Shown one piece after another: positions 8,499 to 18,069 of a stretch of DNA of 64,000 nt. The position numbers were made by a program, and so were the translations under genes. Source of the stretch: Halorussus rarus (GTDB lineage Archaea; Halobacteriota; Halobacteria; Halobacteriales; Haladaptataceae); assembly GCF_003369835.1 (NCBI RefSeq), contig NZ_QPMJ01000001.1, forward strand, positions 1,421,589-1,485,588, read 5' to 3'. Each line of letters opens with the position of its first letter. Positions within the stretch are counted from its first letter, which is position 1. A model generated the notes under the pieces. The model was not told the DNA's origin and made no database searches. It saw only the letters and a program-made list of their open reading frames with translations.

Positions 8499-9488
8499 CT
8501 ACTCGGCCTCCACGCGCACGCCGTCGGTGTCGAGCCCGGCACGGAACGCGGTCTCGCATCCCTGGGTGTACTCCAGCGCGGTCTCGGTCGCGTCGGTCGG
8601 GTCGAGCGCGACGATGCAGCCGCCGCCGCCCGCGCCGGTGAGCTTGGCGCCGAGCGCACCCGCGTCGCGGGCCGCCCAGACCATCTGGTCCAGCGACCGC
8701 GAGGAGACGCCGAGGGCTTCGAGCAGCCCGTGGTTGAAGTTCATGAGTTCGCCGAGTCCGGCCAGGTCCCCCTCGGCGAGCACCTCCTCGCCGTAGCGGA
8801 CGATGTCGCCGATGCTCTCGACGGTGTCGGCCGCGAAGTCGTACTCCTCGCGGAGCGCCCGGACGCCCGCGACGAGCTGACCCGTGTCGCCCGCGCCGCC
8901 GTCGAAGCCGATGACGAAGGGGAGTTCCGGAGCCTCGATGGCTCGACAGTCGTCGCCCTCGACCCGGACCGCGCCGCCCGTCGCCGAGCAGAAGGTGTCG
9001 GCCCGCGAGGCCTCGCCGTTCTGCACCTCCAGTTCGGCCCGGTAGGCCCGGTCGGCGATCTCCTCGACTGGGAGTTCGACGCCCAGTTCGCGGGTTCCGG
9101 CGTCGATGCCGGCCACCGTCACCGCCGCGGACGAACCCAGTCCCGCGCCCAGCGGAATCGCGCTCTCGACAGTGACGTCGAAGCCAGCGTCGGATGCGTC
9201 GGCGGCGTCGCGGGCCTGCTCGACCGCCGCGTCGATGTAGCCGATGCCCGCCTGGACCAGCGACTCCGCGACGTCCACGTCGGGCGCGTCGTCGGCGCCG
9301 TCGCCGTACTCGACCGTGAACCCGTTGATGCTCAGGTCCTCGGCGTGGACCCGGATGCGGTCGTCGTCGCGCTCCTCGACGGTGACCCGCGCCCGGCGCT
9401 CGATGGCGCAGGGCACCGCCGGTTCGCCGTAGACGACCGCGTGTTCCCCGAACAGGTAGACCTTGCCCGGAGCGCTCGAAACGACCAT
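8499..9488 (-). CDS. mvk: mevalonate kinase
   Basis: 329-residue GHMP kinase that phosphorylates mevalonate. The start chosen is the ATG at 9486-9488, giving VVSSAPGKVYLFGEHAVVYG at the N-terminus, the canonical GHMP motif 1. An upstream in-frame ATG at 9668 would add 60 residues unlike the family and overlap the divergent peptidase. The ATP-binding motif PLGAGLGSSAAVTVAG and the C-terminal KLTGAGGGGC motif are intact. First gene of the mvk-ipk unit. Confidence 0.95.
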   Translation of the reverse strand: MVVSSAPGKVYLFGEHAVVYGEPAVPCAIERRARVTVEERDDDRIRVHAEDLSINGFTVEYGDGADDAPDVDVAESLVQAGIGYIDAAVEQARDAADASDAGFDVTVESAIPLGAGLGSSAAVTVAGIDAGTRELGVELPVEEIADRAYRAELEVQNGEASRADTFCSATGGAVRVEGDDCRAIEAPELPFVIGFDGGAGDTGQLVAGVRALREEYDFAADTVESIGDIVRYGEEVLAEGDLAGLGELMNFNHGLLEALGVSSRSLDQMVWAARDAGALGAKLTGAGGGGCIVALDPTDATETALEYTQGCETAFRAGLDTDGVRVEAE

Positions 9489-9617
9489 GCAGGAGGATTC
9501 CGGACCGGGGGTTAATTCGTTTGCGAAGCCGACTGCGCGGGAGTACCGGTCGCGAGCCCCGACAGCGTGCGGGTCGGTCCCGGAAGGTTGAGTACGTCTG
9601 CCTGACAAGACGGCGGT

Positions 9618-11648
9618 ATGCCGGAGCCGCCCGCCACCGAGCGCCGCGAAGTCGTCGAGGAACTGCACGGCGAGGAGCTACGCGACCCCTACCGCTGGCT
9701 GGAGGACGACACCGATGAGGTCCGGGAGTGGGTCGACCGCCAGAACGAGTACGCAGACCGGTTCCTCCACGACGGCGCCCGCGACGACCTCGAACCCCGA
9801 TTCGAGGCGCGCGCGGAGGTGCCGGACTACGGCGTCGTGACGGCCCGCGGCGACCGGTACTTCCAGCGCGTCCGGGAGGCCGAAGTCGACCGGGCGCGAC
9901 TCGTCGTCCGGACCGACCTCGACGGTGCGCCGACCGTCCTCGCCGACCCCAACGAGTGGGACAGGGGCGAGTCTCTTGACTGGTACCACCCGTCGCCCGA
10001 CGGGTCGCTGGTCGCCTACGGCGTCGCGGAGGGCGGCGAGGAGAACTACGACGTGACCGTCCTCGACGCCGAGACCGGGGAGACCGTCGACGCGGTCCGG
10101 AACTGCGGTCGGGCCGGCCCGCGAGGGATGGCGTGGACCGACGCCGGATTCTACTACGTCACCACCGGATCCGCGGACGAGGGCACCCAGCTCGACAAGG
10201 CGATACGGTACCACGACCTCGGCGCGGGCGAGCGCGAGGCGTCGGCCGACCCCGTGCTGACCGACGACGTGGGCGAGCACGTCTGGCCCCAGCTCGAACT
10301 CGCCGGCGAGACCCTCGTGGTCGCCTACCACCAGGGGTGGACCCACTCCGACGTGTTCCGGTGGGAGTTCGCGGGGGCCGACCCCGCCGACGGCGAACTC
10401 GTCCGCCTCGTGGCCGACGTCGACGCCTCGTTCCGGCCCGAGGTCGACGACGGTACGGTCTACCTGACGACGGACTACGACGCGCCCAACTCCCGCATCG
10501 TCGCCGTCGAGCCGAACGCCACCGAGGTCGACCCCGACGACCTCCGCGAGGTAGTCCCCGAGTCCGAGGCGACCCTCGCGGACTTCGCGGTCGCGGGCGA
10601 CGCGCTGGTCGTCCACCGCCAGCGCGACGCCCACTCGACGCTCTCGATCCGCGACCGCGACGGGAGCCACCGCCACGAGGTCGCCCTCCCGGAGTACGCC
10701 GCCGTCGGAGGCCTGACCGGTCACCCCGACGCAGCGGAGTTCTTCGCCCGCGCCCAGACGTTCGACCGACCGCCGTGGGTCGCGCGCGGCGACGCGACGA
10801 CCGGGGAGACGACCGTCGTGCACGAACGCGAGCCCGACACCGACGTCGACCTCGTCGTCGACCAGCGGTTCTTCGAGTCGGCCGACGGGACCGAGGTGCC
10901 GGCGTTCGTCGTCCACCGCGAGGGGCTCGACCGCGACGGCGAAAATCCGACCGTCCTCTACGGCTACGGCGGCTTCAGGGTCAGTCTCACGCCCGGGTAC
11001 GACCGGTTCCGGACCGCCTTCCTGGAGGACGGCGGCGTCTTCGTCCAGGCCAACCTCCGGGGCGGGTCGGAGTACGGCGAGGAGTGGCACCGGGCGGGGA
11101 TGCGCAAGAACAAGCAGAACGTCTTCGACGACTTCCACGCGGTCGCCGAGGGGCTGGTCGAGGCCGACTACACCCGGCCGGAGCGACTCGCCGCGGCAGG
11201 CGGGTCGAACGGCGGCCTGCTGGTCGGCGCGGCCATCACTCAGCGTCCGGACCTGTTCGGCGCGGCGTTCTGCGCGGTCCCGCTGCTCGACATGCTGCGG
11301 TTCCACGAGTTCCTGCTCGGCGAGTCGTGGACCGGCGAGTACGGGTCTCCGGAGGACCCAGAGGCGTTCGAGTACCTCCGGGCGTACTCGCCGTACCACA
11401 ACGTCGCCGAGCGCGAGTATCCGGCGGTGCTGTTCAAGACCGCCGAAGGCGACACCCGCGTTCACCCGGCCCACGCCCGGAAGATGACCGCCCGGCTGCA
11501 GGCCACGAACGCCGGCGACGAGCCGATCCTTCTCCGGACCGAGACCGAGACGGGCCACGGGACGGGCAAGCCGACCTCGATGGCGGTCCGGGAGCGACTC
11601 GACCGGTGGGCGTTCCTGTACGAGCAACTCGGCGTGCTCGAGGAGTAG
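9618..11648 (+). CDS. prolyl oligopeptidase family serine peptidase (S9A)
   Basis: 676 residues, the usual length of cytosolic prolyl oligopeptidase, which cleaves short peptides after Pro. The N-terminal seven-bladed propeller begins with YRWLEDDTDEVREWVDRQN. The C-terminal alpha/beta-hydrolase has the nucleophile motif GGSNGGLL (near residue 530), the acid in AEGDTRVHP and the His in TETGHG. No signal peptide is present, so it is cytoplasmic. ATG start at 9618, divergent from mvk across 129 bp. Confidence 0.93.
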   Translation: MPEPPATERREVVEELHGEELRDPYRWLEDDTDEVREWVDRQNEYADRFLHDGARDDLEPRFEARAEVPDYGVVTARGDRYFQRVREAEVDRARLVVRTDLDGAPTVLADPNEWDRGESLDWYHPSPDGSLVAYGVAEGGEENYDVTVLDAETGETVDAVRNCGRAGPRGMAWTDAGFYYVTTGSADEGTQLDKAIRYHDLGAGEREASADPVLTDDVGEHVWPQLELAGETLVVAYHQGWTHSDVFRWEFAGADPADGELVRLVADVDASFRPEVDDGTVYLTTDYDAPNSRIVAVEPNATEVDPDDLREVVPESEATLADFAVAGDALVVHRQRDAHSTLSIRDRDGSHRHEVALPEYAAVGGLTGHPDAAEFFARAQTFDRPPWVARGDATTGETTVVHEREPDTDVDLVVDQRFFESADGTEVPAFVVHREGLDRDGENPTVLYGYGGFRVSLTPGYDRFRTAFLEDGGVFVQANLRGGSEYGEEWHRAGMRKNKQNVFDDFHAVAEGLVEADYTRPERLAAAGGSNGGLLVGAAITQRPDLFGAAFCAVPLLDMLRFHEFLLGESWTGEYGSPEDPEAFEYLRAYSPYHNVAEREYPAVLFKTAEGDTRVHPAHARKMTARLQATNAGDEPILLRTETETGHGTGKPTSMAVRERLDRWAFLYEQLGVLEE

Positions 11649-11699
11649 AGCTGCCTCGCCGGCACAACGGCTAACTTACCTGACGGTGAGTATTCAGGT

Positions 11700-12659
11700 A
11701 TGAAGCTACGCAGAGTGTTGGCCGGCGCGGCGGGCGGACTGGGAGCCGCAGTACTCGGGAACCGACTGCTGTCGTGGAAGGCGAACGACCTCCAGTCCGC
11801 GCTGGAGGGCGACCAGCGGACCTACCGCTGGCGAGGGTTCGACGTGGCCTACACCGAGGCGGGCGACCCGGACGACCCGGACGTGCTCCTGCTGCACGGG
11901 GTCCACGCCGCCGCGTCGAGCAAGGAGTTCGACCAGATATTCGACCAGCTCGCGAAGACATACCACGTGATCGCGCCCGACCTGCCCGGGTTCGGGCGGT
12001 CGGACCGGCCGCCGCTGACCTACTCGGCGGCGCTTTACACCGCCTTCGTCACCGACTTCGCCGAGGACCTGACCGAGGACGCCGCCTGCGTGGCGACGTC
12101 GCTGTCGGGCGCGTACGCCGCGCTGGCCCAGCAGCAGTCCCACGCGTTCTCGCGGCTGGTCCTCGTCGCGCCGACCGCCGACACCGGCCCGCGCCGGACC
12201 TGGCTCCGGTCGCTGTTCCGGTCGCCCGTGGTCGGCCAGGCGCTGTTCAACCTCCTGACCAGCAAGCGGTCGCTCCACTTCTTCGACAACCGCGAGGCGT
12301 ACTCGACCGAGGCATCCTACACCGAGCGGGACGTCGACTACCAGTGGCAGACCAGCCACCAGCCCGGCGCGCGGTTCGCGCCCGCCTCGTTCGTCTCGGG
12401 GTACCTCGATCCCGACGTGGACCTCGGGGACGAACTGGCCCGAACCGACGTCCCGGTCACCATCGTCTGGGGACGGGACGCGACGGTCTCGCCGCTGGAG
12501 GATGGCGAGGAACTGGCCGAGAAGGCGGACACCAAGCTGGTGGTGTTCGACGACGCCAAACTGCTCCCACACGCCGAGCACCCGGGGCCGTTCCTCGACG
12601 TGCTGCTCGACGAACTGACCGAGGAGGAGATGGAGACCGAACCCGGCGCGGAGACCTGA
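11700..12659 (+). CDS. alpha/beta-fold hydrolase
   Basis: 319 residues. The N-terminus (LRRVLAGAAGGLGAAVLGN) is a short hydrophobic segment that may be a membrane anchor. Typical hydrolase features follow: the oxyanion motif LLHGVHAAASS, DLPGFGRSDRPPLTYSAALY, a nucleophile elbow in ATSLSGAYAALA (Ser), an acid in VWGRDATVSPLE and a His in LLPHAEHPGPFLDVL. The substrate is not predictable. It has its own start 51 bases after the peptidase stop, on the same strand. Confidence 0.85.
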   Translation: MKLRRVLAGAAGGLGAAVLGNRLLSWKANDLQSALEGDQRTYRWRGFDVAYTEAGDPDDPDVLLLHGVHAAASSKEFDQIFDQLAKTYHVIAPDLPGFGRSDRPPLTYSAALYTAFVTDFAEDLTEDAACVATSLSGAYAALAQQQSHAFSRLVLVAPTADTGPRRTWLRSLFRSPVVGQALFNLLTSKRSLHFFDNREAYSTEASYTERDVDYQWQTSHQPGARFAPASFVSGYLDPDVDLGDELARTDVPVTIVWGRDATVSPLEDGEELAEKADTKLVVFDDAKLLPHAEHPGPFLDVLLDELTEEEMETEPGAET

Positions 12660-12704
12660 GAGGCCGGGCGGTAGCGGACTCCTTACGAGAGTTTCGGCGA
12701 GGGC

Positions 12705-13112
12705 TCAGCAGGTCCGCAGGACCAGCACGCGCTCGCCCGAAGTCTCGGTCTCGGCGACCTCGGCGGTGACCTCGGTGCCGACTGCGACGTCCTCGGGGTC
12801 GACACCGCGGACCTGGCCGGTCAGTCGGACGCCGCCGAAGTCCGCGACCGCCGTGACGTAGGGCGCGTCCTCGGCGAACGAGGGCGCGGCGACGTGGACC
12901 GTGGTGTGGGTCTCGATCTCGCCGGTCTCGGGTAGCGGGACCTCTTCGAGGTCGGTCGCGCCGCAGTGCGGGCAGACCCGCCGGGGCGGGAGCGACCCGT
13001 GACCCTCGGGGCACTCCAGGTAGAACCCCTCGCCCGACTCGACGGCGTCGAGGAAGTCGTCGTACCCCTCGTCGCGGACGCGTTCGGCCCCGCCGCCGGT
13101 TTCGTCGTTCAT
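12705..13112 (-). CDS. DUF35 zinc-ribbon/OB-fold thiolase partner
   Basis: 135 residues with the rubredoxin-like zinc ribbon (CPEGHGSLPPRRVCPHCG: Cys pairs near residues 34, 48 and 51) followed by an OB fold. In archaea DUF35 proteins bind CoA and bridge thiolase to a partner acyltransferase. It overlaps the stop of the thiolase gene by 4 bases (13109-13112), which fits translation as a stoichiometric pair. Confidence 0.9.
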   Translation of the reverse strand: MNDETGGGAERVRDEGYDDFLDAVESGEGFYLECPEGHGSLPPRRVCPHCGATDLEEVPLPETGEIETHTTVHVAAPSFAEDAPYVTAVADFGGVRLTGQVRGVDPEDVAVGTEVTAEVAETETSGERVLVLRTC

Positions 13113-14272
13113 TCTTCCACCTCCAGCACGTGAACCGTGGTGCTCGCGACAGTGCCGCCCGCGTTGTGCGTGACGCCGACGTCGCCCGGCACGGCGTCGC
13201 TGTTGGGGTGGTCGCCCCGGAGCAGGCGGGTCATCTCGACGACCTGGCTGGTCCCGGTCGCGCCGACCGGGTGACCCTTGGCCTTCAGGCCGCCCGAGAG
13301 GTTGACCGGCCGGTCGCCGTCACGGGTCGTCTCGCCGCGGGCCGCCGCGCCGATTCCCTCGCCGGGCGCGTAGAAGTCCAGCGCCTCCAGCGCGAGCACC
13401 TCCGCGATGGTGAAGCAGTCGTGGACCTCGGCGACCGCGACGTCCGCCGGGCCGACGCCGGCGTCGGCGTAGGCCTCCTCGGCGGCGCGCTCGGCCGCTG
13501 GCGTCCGCGCGAGGTACTGGCGGTCCTGGAGCGCCATCTTGTCGCCGCCCTGGCCCATGCCGGTGATAGAGACCGGCGCATCGAGGCCGTGCTCCTCTGC
13601 GTACTCGTCGCTGACGAGGACTGCGGCGCTCGCCCCGTCGGTGATGGGGCAGGCGTCGTAGAGCCCGAGGGGTTCGGCGATCATCTGGGCGTCGAGCGCG
13701 TCCTCGACAGTGATGGCCTTCTGGAACTGGGCGAACTCGTTGTCGAGCGCGTTGTCGTGGTTCTTGACCGCGATGGCGGCCAGGTCCTCCTTGCCGCCGC
13801 CGTACCGGTCGAAGTACGCCCGGGCCATCAGGGCGTAGGCCGCGGGGAAGGTCATGCCAGCCCGGACCTCGTAGAGGTCGTCGGCCGCGATGGCGAGCGC
13901 CTCGGTCGTGCCCGCGGTGCCGAGGTTGGTCATGCGCTCGGCGCCGCCGACGAGCACCGCGTCGGCCTCGCCGTTCCGGACGTCCTTGACCGCCTCGCGG
14001 AGCGCGACGCCCGAGGACGCGCACGCGCTCTCGTAGCGCGTTGCGGGGGCGTTCAGGCCGGCCGCCTCGGCCATCAGCGGGCCCTGGTGGCCCTGGTGCT
14101 CGCCGATCTCGCCCATGAAGTTGCCGTAGTTCAGCTGCGCCACGTCCTCGCGGGGCACGCCCGCGTCGGCGAACGCCCGCGCGCTCGCGTCCGCGAACAG
14201 GTCCCGCCCCGTCCGCTCGGGATGCTGGCCGAAGTGCGTGAGGCCGACCCCTGCGACTCGTACGCCTGTCAT
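13109..14272 (-). CDS. thiolase-family acetyl-CoA acyltransferase
   Basis: 387 residues of the archaeal SCP2-like thiolase group that joins or cleaves acyl-CoAs. The nucleophilic Cys sits in YESACASSGVALREAV, the EVHDCFTIAE motif is intact and the C-terminal KGHPVGATGTSQ His loop is present. The start is the ATG at 14270-14272 (TGVRVAGVGLTHFGQ); an upstream ATG at 14308 would add 12 unrelated residues. Coupled to the DUF35 gene downstream. A second thiolase (57055) resembles it but has a fused partner. Confidence 0.92.
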   Translation of the reverse strand: MTGVRVAGVGLTHFGQHPERTGRDLFADASARAFADAGVPREDVAQLNYGNFMGEIGEHQGHQGPLMAEAAGLNAPATRYESACASSGVALREAVKDVRNGEADAVLVGGAERMTNLGTAGTTEALAIAADDLYEVRAGMTFPAAYALMARAYFDRYGGGKEDLAAIAVKNHDNALDNEFAQFQKAITVEDALDAQMIAEPLGLYDACPITDGASAAVLVSDEYAEEHGLDAPVSITGMGQGGDKMALQDRQYLARTPAAERAAEEAYADAGVGPADVAVAEVHDCFTIAEVLALEALDFYAPGEGIGAAARGETTRDGDRPVNLSGGLKAKGHPVGATGTSQVVEMTRLLRGDHPNSDAVPGDVGVTHNAGGTVASTTVHVLEVEE

Positions 14273-14374
14273 GCCTACTAGTAGGTGATGGACAGTTAAG
14301 AAAGGCATCGGTCCCTCGGACGCGTGTCAGGTCACCACGCCGAGCGACCGGAACAGTTCGGCCGAGCGACCCGG

Positions 14375-15100
14375 TCAGTCGCTCCGGGCGCCGGGAGCAG
14401 CCCGGCCCCAGATGTCGGCGAACGGGCTGTCGAGCGCCCGCGAATCGGTCGCCACCGCGCCCGCGTCGTACCGGACCGACCGGAGGTCGAACGCCCCGTC
14501 GTCCAGCACCGCGTAGCGCGCGCGGTCCGCCGGCCAGCCCTCGCGCTGGAGCCCCACGCTTCCAGGGTTCACGAACGTCGTCCCCGACACCGAATCCACG
14601 AACGGGAAGTGCGAATGGCCGTGGACCACGACGTCTTCGTCGTACCGGGCCGCGACGCGCTCGAACAGCGCCGGGTCGTCCTCCGGCGTCGCGCGGGTTC
14701 GCCACGACCCGTCGTAGGCCTCCGGCCGCGGGAAGTCGCCGTGGTGGAGGCGGAGCCGGCGACCGGCGAGCGAGACCGTCGCCGTGCGGGGTAGCGCCTC
14801 CAGGAACGAACGGTCGTCCGGCGGGAGCCGGCGGCGGCTCCAGGCCTGCCACGCCGCGAAGGGGTCGTCGCTGGTCGCGGCGGGCGGTTCGGCCGCGAGC
14901 ACGGTCCGGTCGTGGTTGCCGTGCACGCTCGCGGCGGGGTCGAGGTCCCGGAGGGTGGAGCAGACCGCGTTCGGGTGCGGACCGTTGTCGACGGCGTCGC
15001 CCAGGAAGACGACGGCGTCGCGGTCGGGTTCGGCGGCGAGGACGGCTTCGAGAGCGGTCGCGTTCGCGTGGACGTCCGAGATAATGAGCGTCCGGGACAC
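14375..15100 (-). CDS. metallophosphoesterase family protein
   Basis: 241 residues, GTG start. All calcineurin-like metal motifs are visible: LIISDVHANATALEAVL, FLGDAVDNGPHP, HGNHDRTV and VVHGHSHFPF. It resembles the YfcE/MJ0936 group of small cytosolic phosphodiesterases. The substrate cannot be read from the sequence. It stands alone between the thiolase and the phosphotransferase gene. Confidence 0.88.
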   Translation of the reverse strand: MSRTLIISDVHANATALEAVLAAEPDRDAVVFLGDAVDNGPHPNAVCSTLRDLDPAASVHGNHDRTVLAAEPPAATSDDPFAAWQAWSRRRLPPDDRSFLEALPRTATVSLAGRRLRLHHGDFPRPEAYDGSWRTRATPEDDPALFERVAARYDEDVVVHGHSHFPFVDSVSGTTFVNPGSVGLQREGWPADRARYAVLDDGAFDLRSVRYDAGAVATDSRALDSPFADIWGRAAPGARSD

Positions 15101-15194
15101 GGGCGGGGGAAGGTGAAGGTCCGTTATAGGCCTGTCCCTTCGACCCAGTCCGGAGGGCGTCGATCGGTCGTCGCATCTCCGGTCGACCGGCCCG

Positions 15195-16253
15195 TCAGTC
15201 GATGTAGTCGCGGACGAACATCCTGTGTTCGGCCGCCCGCTCGTCCCGGAGCGCCCCGTCGGAGTACCAGTCGGGCAGGCAGGCCATCGCGTTCAGCCGA
15301 TTGCAAAGGTGGTAGACGCGCTTGCGCTTCCGGAAGTCCGCGAGCCGGTCGCCCGAGCGACTCGCGTCGTACGCCGCGCGGAACCGCTCGCGGAGCCGCC
15401 GCCGGAGCACGACGTCGCGGGTCTGCCAGTTGATATTGTGGTCCTCGACCGTGGCGAGGTTGTACACAGGGTCGCCGGCGACGAGGCCCGCCCAGTCGAG
15501 CACGCCCGTCTCCTCACCCGTCTCGGGGTCGAGCAGTAGATTTCCGAGGCGGTAGTCCCAGTGGACGAACACGCCCTCGTCGGGCGCGTCGAGCGCCGGA
15601 ACCGCCTCCCGGACGTACTCCCAGAGCGGGCCCACGAGGTCGTCGAACCGACCGCCGGCGATGCCGTCGAGCGTGTCCTCGACGTCCGCGAGCAGCCAGT
15701 CGGTCCAGTCGTCCTTCGGTGCGAACTGGTCGCCGACCACGGCCAGGTCGCCGTCCTCGACGCCGATGCGGCCGAACCGGTCGAACGTCCGGACCTCGTG
15801 GAGCTGCGCGAGGTGCTCGCCGGCCTCGCCGAGGACGCGGGCCAGCGCGTCGGTCGAGAAGTCCTGGAATCGACCGGACCCGTTCTCGCCCGGGAGGCGC
15901 TCGGCGACGAAGAATGGCGCAGGGAGGTCGGGATGGTCGTCGACGGAGCCGATCACCTCCGGGACGGGAATCTCGGTCTCGGCCGCCAGCAGTTCCAGCA
16001 CGCGGGGTTCGGAGCGGGCCACGGACGGGGAGACGGCCTCGCCCGCGAACGCCTTCAGAACGACCTCCCGTCGCCCCCGGGGCGTCGCGACGGTCAGGAG
16101 GAAGACCGAGTCGGACCCCTCCTCAGTCGGCCGAATTCGCTGGACCGACCAGTCGGGCGCGATCTCGGCGACCATGTGGGGGACGTCCAGTGCGAGGTCC
16201 ATCGGGTCCGCGCCGCCCTCGTCTGGCGTCTCCCGTTCGGCGAACTCGGTCAT
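15195..16253 (-). CDS. aminoglycoside-phosphotransferase-like kinase
   Basis: 352 residues from the ATG at 16251-16253; an ATG at 16439 would add 62 low-complexity residues. This is a protein-kinase-like fold: an N-lobe with VVLKAFAGEA (Lys), a hinge near PAPFFVAERLPG, and the catalytic loop FVHWDYRLGNLLLD followed by GVLDWAGLVAGDP (metal Asp). These families phosphorylate sugars, choline, amino alcohols or acyl-CoA-linked substrates, and are rarely true resistance genes in haloarchaea. Substrate unknown. Confidence 0.85.
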   Translation of the reverse strand: MTEFAERETPDEGGADPMDLALDVPHMVAEIAPDWSVQRIRPTEEGSDSVFLLTVATPRGRREVVLKAFAGEAVSPSVARSEPRVLELLAAETEIPVPEVIGSVDDHPDLPAPFFVAERLPGENGSGRFQDFSTDALARVLGEAGEHLAQLHEVRTFDRFGRIGVEDGDLAVVGDQFAPKDDWTDWLLADVEDTLDGIAGGRFDDLVGPLWEYVREAVPALDAPDEGVFVHWDYRLGNLLLDPETGEETGVLDWAGLVAGDPVYNLATVEDHNINWQTRDVVLRRRLRERFRAAYDASRSGDRLADFRKRKRVYHLCNRLNAMACLPDWYSDGALRDERAAEHRMFVRDYID

Positions 16254-16423
16254 CGCTATCGGTGGAATGCCGTCGGGGGTAGTCTGCGTTCTGGCCGTCG
16301 TCCGAACGGCGTCAAGCCTGTATCTATCTCTCCCGTCCTCGCACGGAATCCGATGGACCGTCGGCCGACTCCTTGGAATTCCGAGTAGTGAGTTTTTCAT
16401 TGCGGGAGGCAGAACCCTCCACC

Positions 16424-16753
16424 ATGGGCATGAGGCCACCGCCGTCGGACTCGGACGACGGTCCCGACGTCATCGAGTTCGGCATCGCCGAAGTGGCGGC
16501 CGTCCTCGACGACGGGGACGTCTCCTTTCCGTCGACCGGCACGGAGGTCGTCGAGTCGCTCTCGAACCCCCGCATCAAGTACGACGCGGACGGGCACACC
16601 GTGGCTCTCTCGGAGGCAGTCTCCGCGGTCGAGCGCGACCACTTCGAGAACAAGCGCGAGTTCCTGAACGCGCTCCACCCCGTGTTCGAGCGGTACCGCA
16701 ACTCCCGGACGCCGGGCGTCATCGAACGAGTCCGGGCGGCACTGCCGCTCTGA
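16424..16753 (+). CDS. DUF5789-type small protein
   Basis: 109 residues from the ATG at 16424. It carries a basic and aromatic core (NPRIKYDADGHTVALSEAV, then FENKREFLNALHPVFERYRN) typical of haloarchaeal DUF5789 proteins of unknown function. It has no membrane segment or signal peptide, so is probably cytosolic. A second ATG two codons later is an equally possible start. Divergent from the phosphotransferase gene. Confidence 0.75.
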   Translation: MGMRPPPSDSDDGPDVIEFGIAEVAAVLDDGDVSFPSTGTEVVESLSNPRIKYDADGHTVALSEAVSAVERDHFENKREFLNALHPVFERYRNSRTPGVIERVRAALPL

Positions 16754-16956
16754 CGCTCGTCGAGCCGGAAAACCGCGTTCTCCGTCAGTTCACGGTGACT
16801 CCCCGGTCCGGGCGAGAATTCAAGTGCGAGGACGGGCCGAACCCCCTCCGTGAGCTGAACCGGGCCGGGACGCATCCGCGATAGCGCGGCGCGCGGCGTT
16901 CCGGGCGACGGCCGACGCGCGCCGCCAGTCAGCTACAACGTCGGGAAGCCTATCGG

Positions 16957-18069
16957 TCAGTCGTCGGCGGTCACGGCCGACCGCTCGACGTCGATCTCTC
17001 CGTCGTCGAGTTCCTGCTCGACCTCGCGGGCGGCGGTGACGAGGTTCGCCATCTTCTCGTAGGCCACCTCGCGCGGGAGCAGTTTCAGGCCGCAGTCCGG
17101 GCTGACGGTCAACTGCTCGGGCGGGACGACCTCCAGGCCCTTCCGGATGTTCTCCTTGATCTCGGGGACCGACTCGACCTCCGCGACGTGGGCGTCCACG
17201 ACGCCGAGCGCGAGGTCCTTGGTGAACGCGGGGTCCTTGAACACGTCGAGCTGCTCGTAGTCGCCGTTGGCGAGTTCGAGGTCGAACTCGTCGACCGGGA
17301 ACTCCAGGATCTCCGGATAGATGCGGGAGTAGTCGCCGTAGCAGACGTGGAGGCCGACCCGCACGTCGTCCGGGATCCCGTCGACGATGCGCTCGAGGCA
17401 GTCGCCGACGATGGCGTGGTCGTCGGGCGTGGTCGCGAGCGCGGGCTCGTCGATCTGGACGTAGCGGGCGCCCGCCTCGACCAGCTTCTCGACCTCCTCG
17501 TTGACGAGGTCCGCCAGATCGTTGGCCAGCGACTCGGTGTCGTCGTAGGCCTCGTTGAAGCTCCAGTTGGCCAGCGTGTACGGGCCCGTGATGGGCACCT
17601 TGACCGGGCGCTCGGAGACGCTCGCGGTGAACTCGTACTCGTCGACGAGCCACGTCTCGTCGTACTCGACGTCCGAGACGACCGAGGGCTTGTCGAAGGT
17701 GTTGTGGCCCCACACCTTCACGGGCCCGTTGAACTCGTAGCCGTCGATGCGGTGGGCGAAGTACTCGACCATCTCGTTGCGCCGCATCTCGCCATCGACG
17801 ACGACGTCGAGGCCGGCCCGCTCGTGCTCGCCGGTGATGAGTCGCGCGGCGTCGTCCGTGGCCTCCTGCCAGGCGGCGTCGTCGAAGTCGGCAGTCGCTC
17901 GCGGTTCGTCACCGCTCGCGTTCGAGGCGCTTCGCGCCTCGCTCTCTTCGTGGAGGTCGCGCGCCCGGTCGAGCCACTTGGGCTTTGGGTAGCTGCCGAC
18001 GACGGTCGTCAGCAGGAAGTGGTCTGCCGGGTGGTTCGTCGGTCGGAACTGATCTCTGGTGTCGGTCAT
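16957..18069 (-). CDS. metE: MetE-type methionine synthase, zinc-bearing barrel
   Basis: 370 residues matching the C-terminal catalytic barrel of cobalamin-independent methionine synthase, which methylates homocysteine. Zinc ligands are visible: GLHVCYGDY (His-x-Cys), a Glu in FDLELAN, and Cys in VSPDCGLKLLP. Homocysteine-contact residues in TTVVGSYPKPKW and VQIDEPALA are present. ATG start at 18067-18069 overlaps the stop of the paralogue upstream (ATGA). At about 17890-17945 the frame carries a Ser/Ala/Glu-rich segment encoded around an 8-bp perfect palindrome (17923-17941), which looks like an insertion. Archaeal methyl donor uncertain. Confidence 0.92.
   Translation of the reverse strand: MTDTRDQFRPTNHPADHFLLTTVVGSYPKPKWLDRARDLHEESEARSASNASGDEPRATADFDDAAWQEATDDAARLITGEHERAGLDVVVDGEMRRNEMVEYFAHRIDGYEFNGPVKVWGHNTFDKPSVVSDVEYDETWLVDEYEFTASVSERPVKVPITGPYTLANWSFNEAYDDTESLANDLADLVNEEVEKLVEAGARYVQIDEPALATTPDDHAIVGDCLERIVDGIPDDVRVGLHVCYGDYSRIYPEILEFPVDEFDLELANGDYEQLDVFKDPAFTKDLALGVVDAHVAEVESVPEIKENIRKGLEVVPPEQLTVSPDCGLKLLPREVAYEKMANLVTAAREVEQELDDGEIDVERSAVTADD
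17923..17941. repeat. perfect hairpin inside metE
   Basis: Arms CGAGGCGC (17923-17930) and GCGCCTCG (17934-17941) with loop TTC. It lies in-frame within the catalytic MetE gene, in a low-complexity segment (EESEARSASNASGDE) not expected in the barrel core. Confidence 0.5.

Noticed and set aside
15195-16253. Aminoglycoside resistance gene.
   Set aside because: Only the general kinase fold is shared; archaeal members usually act on metabolites and nothing in the context suggests resistance.
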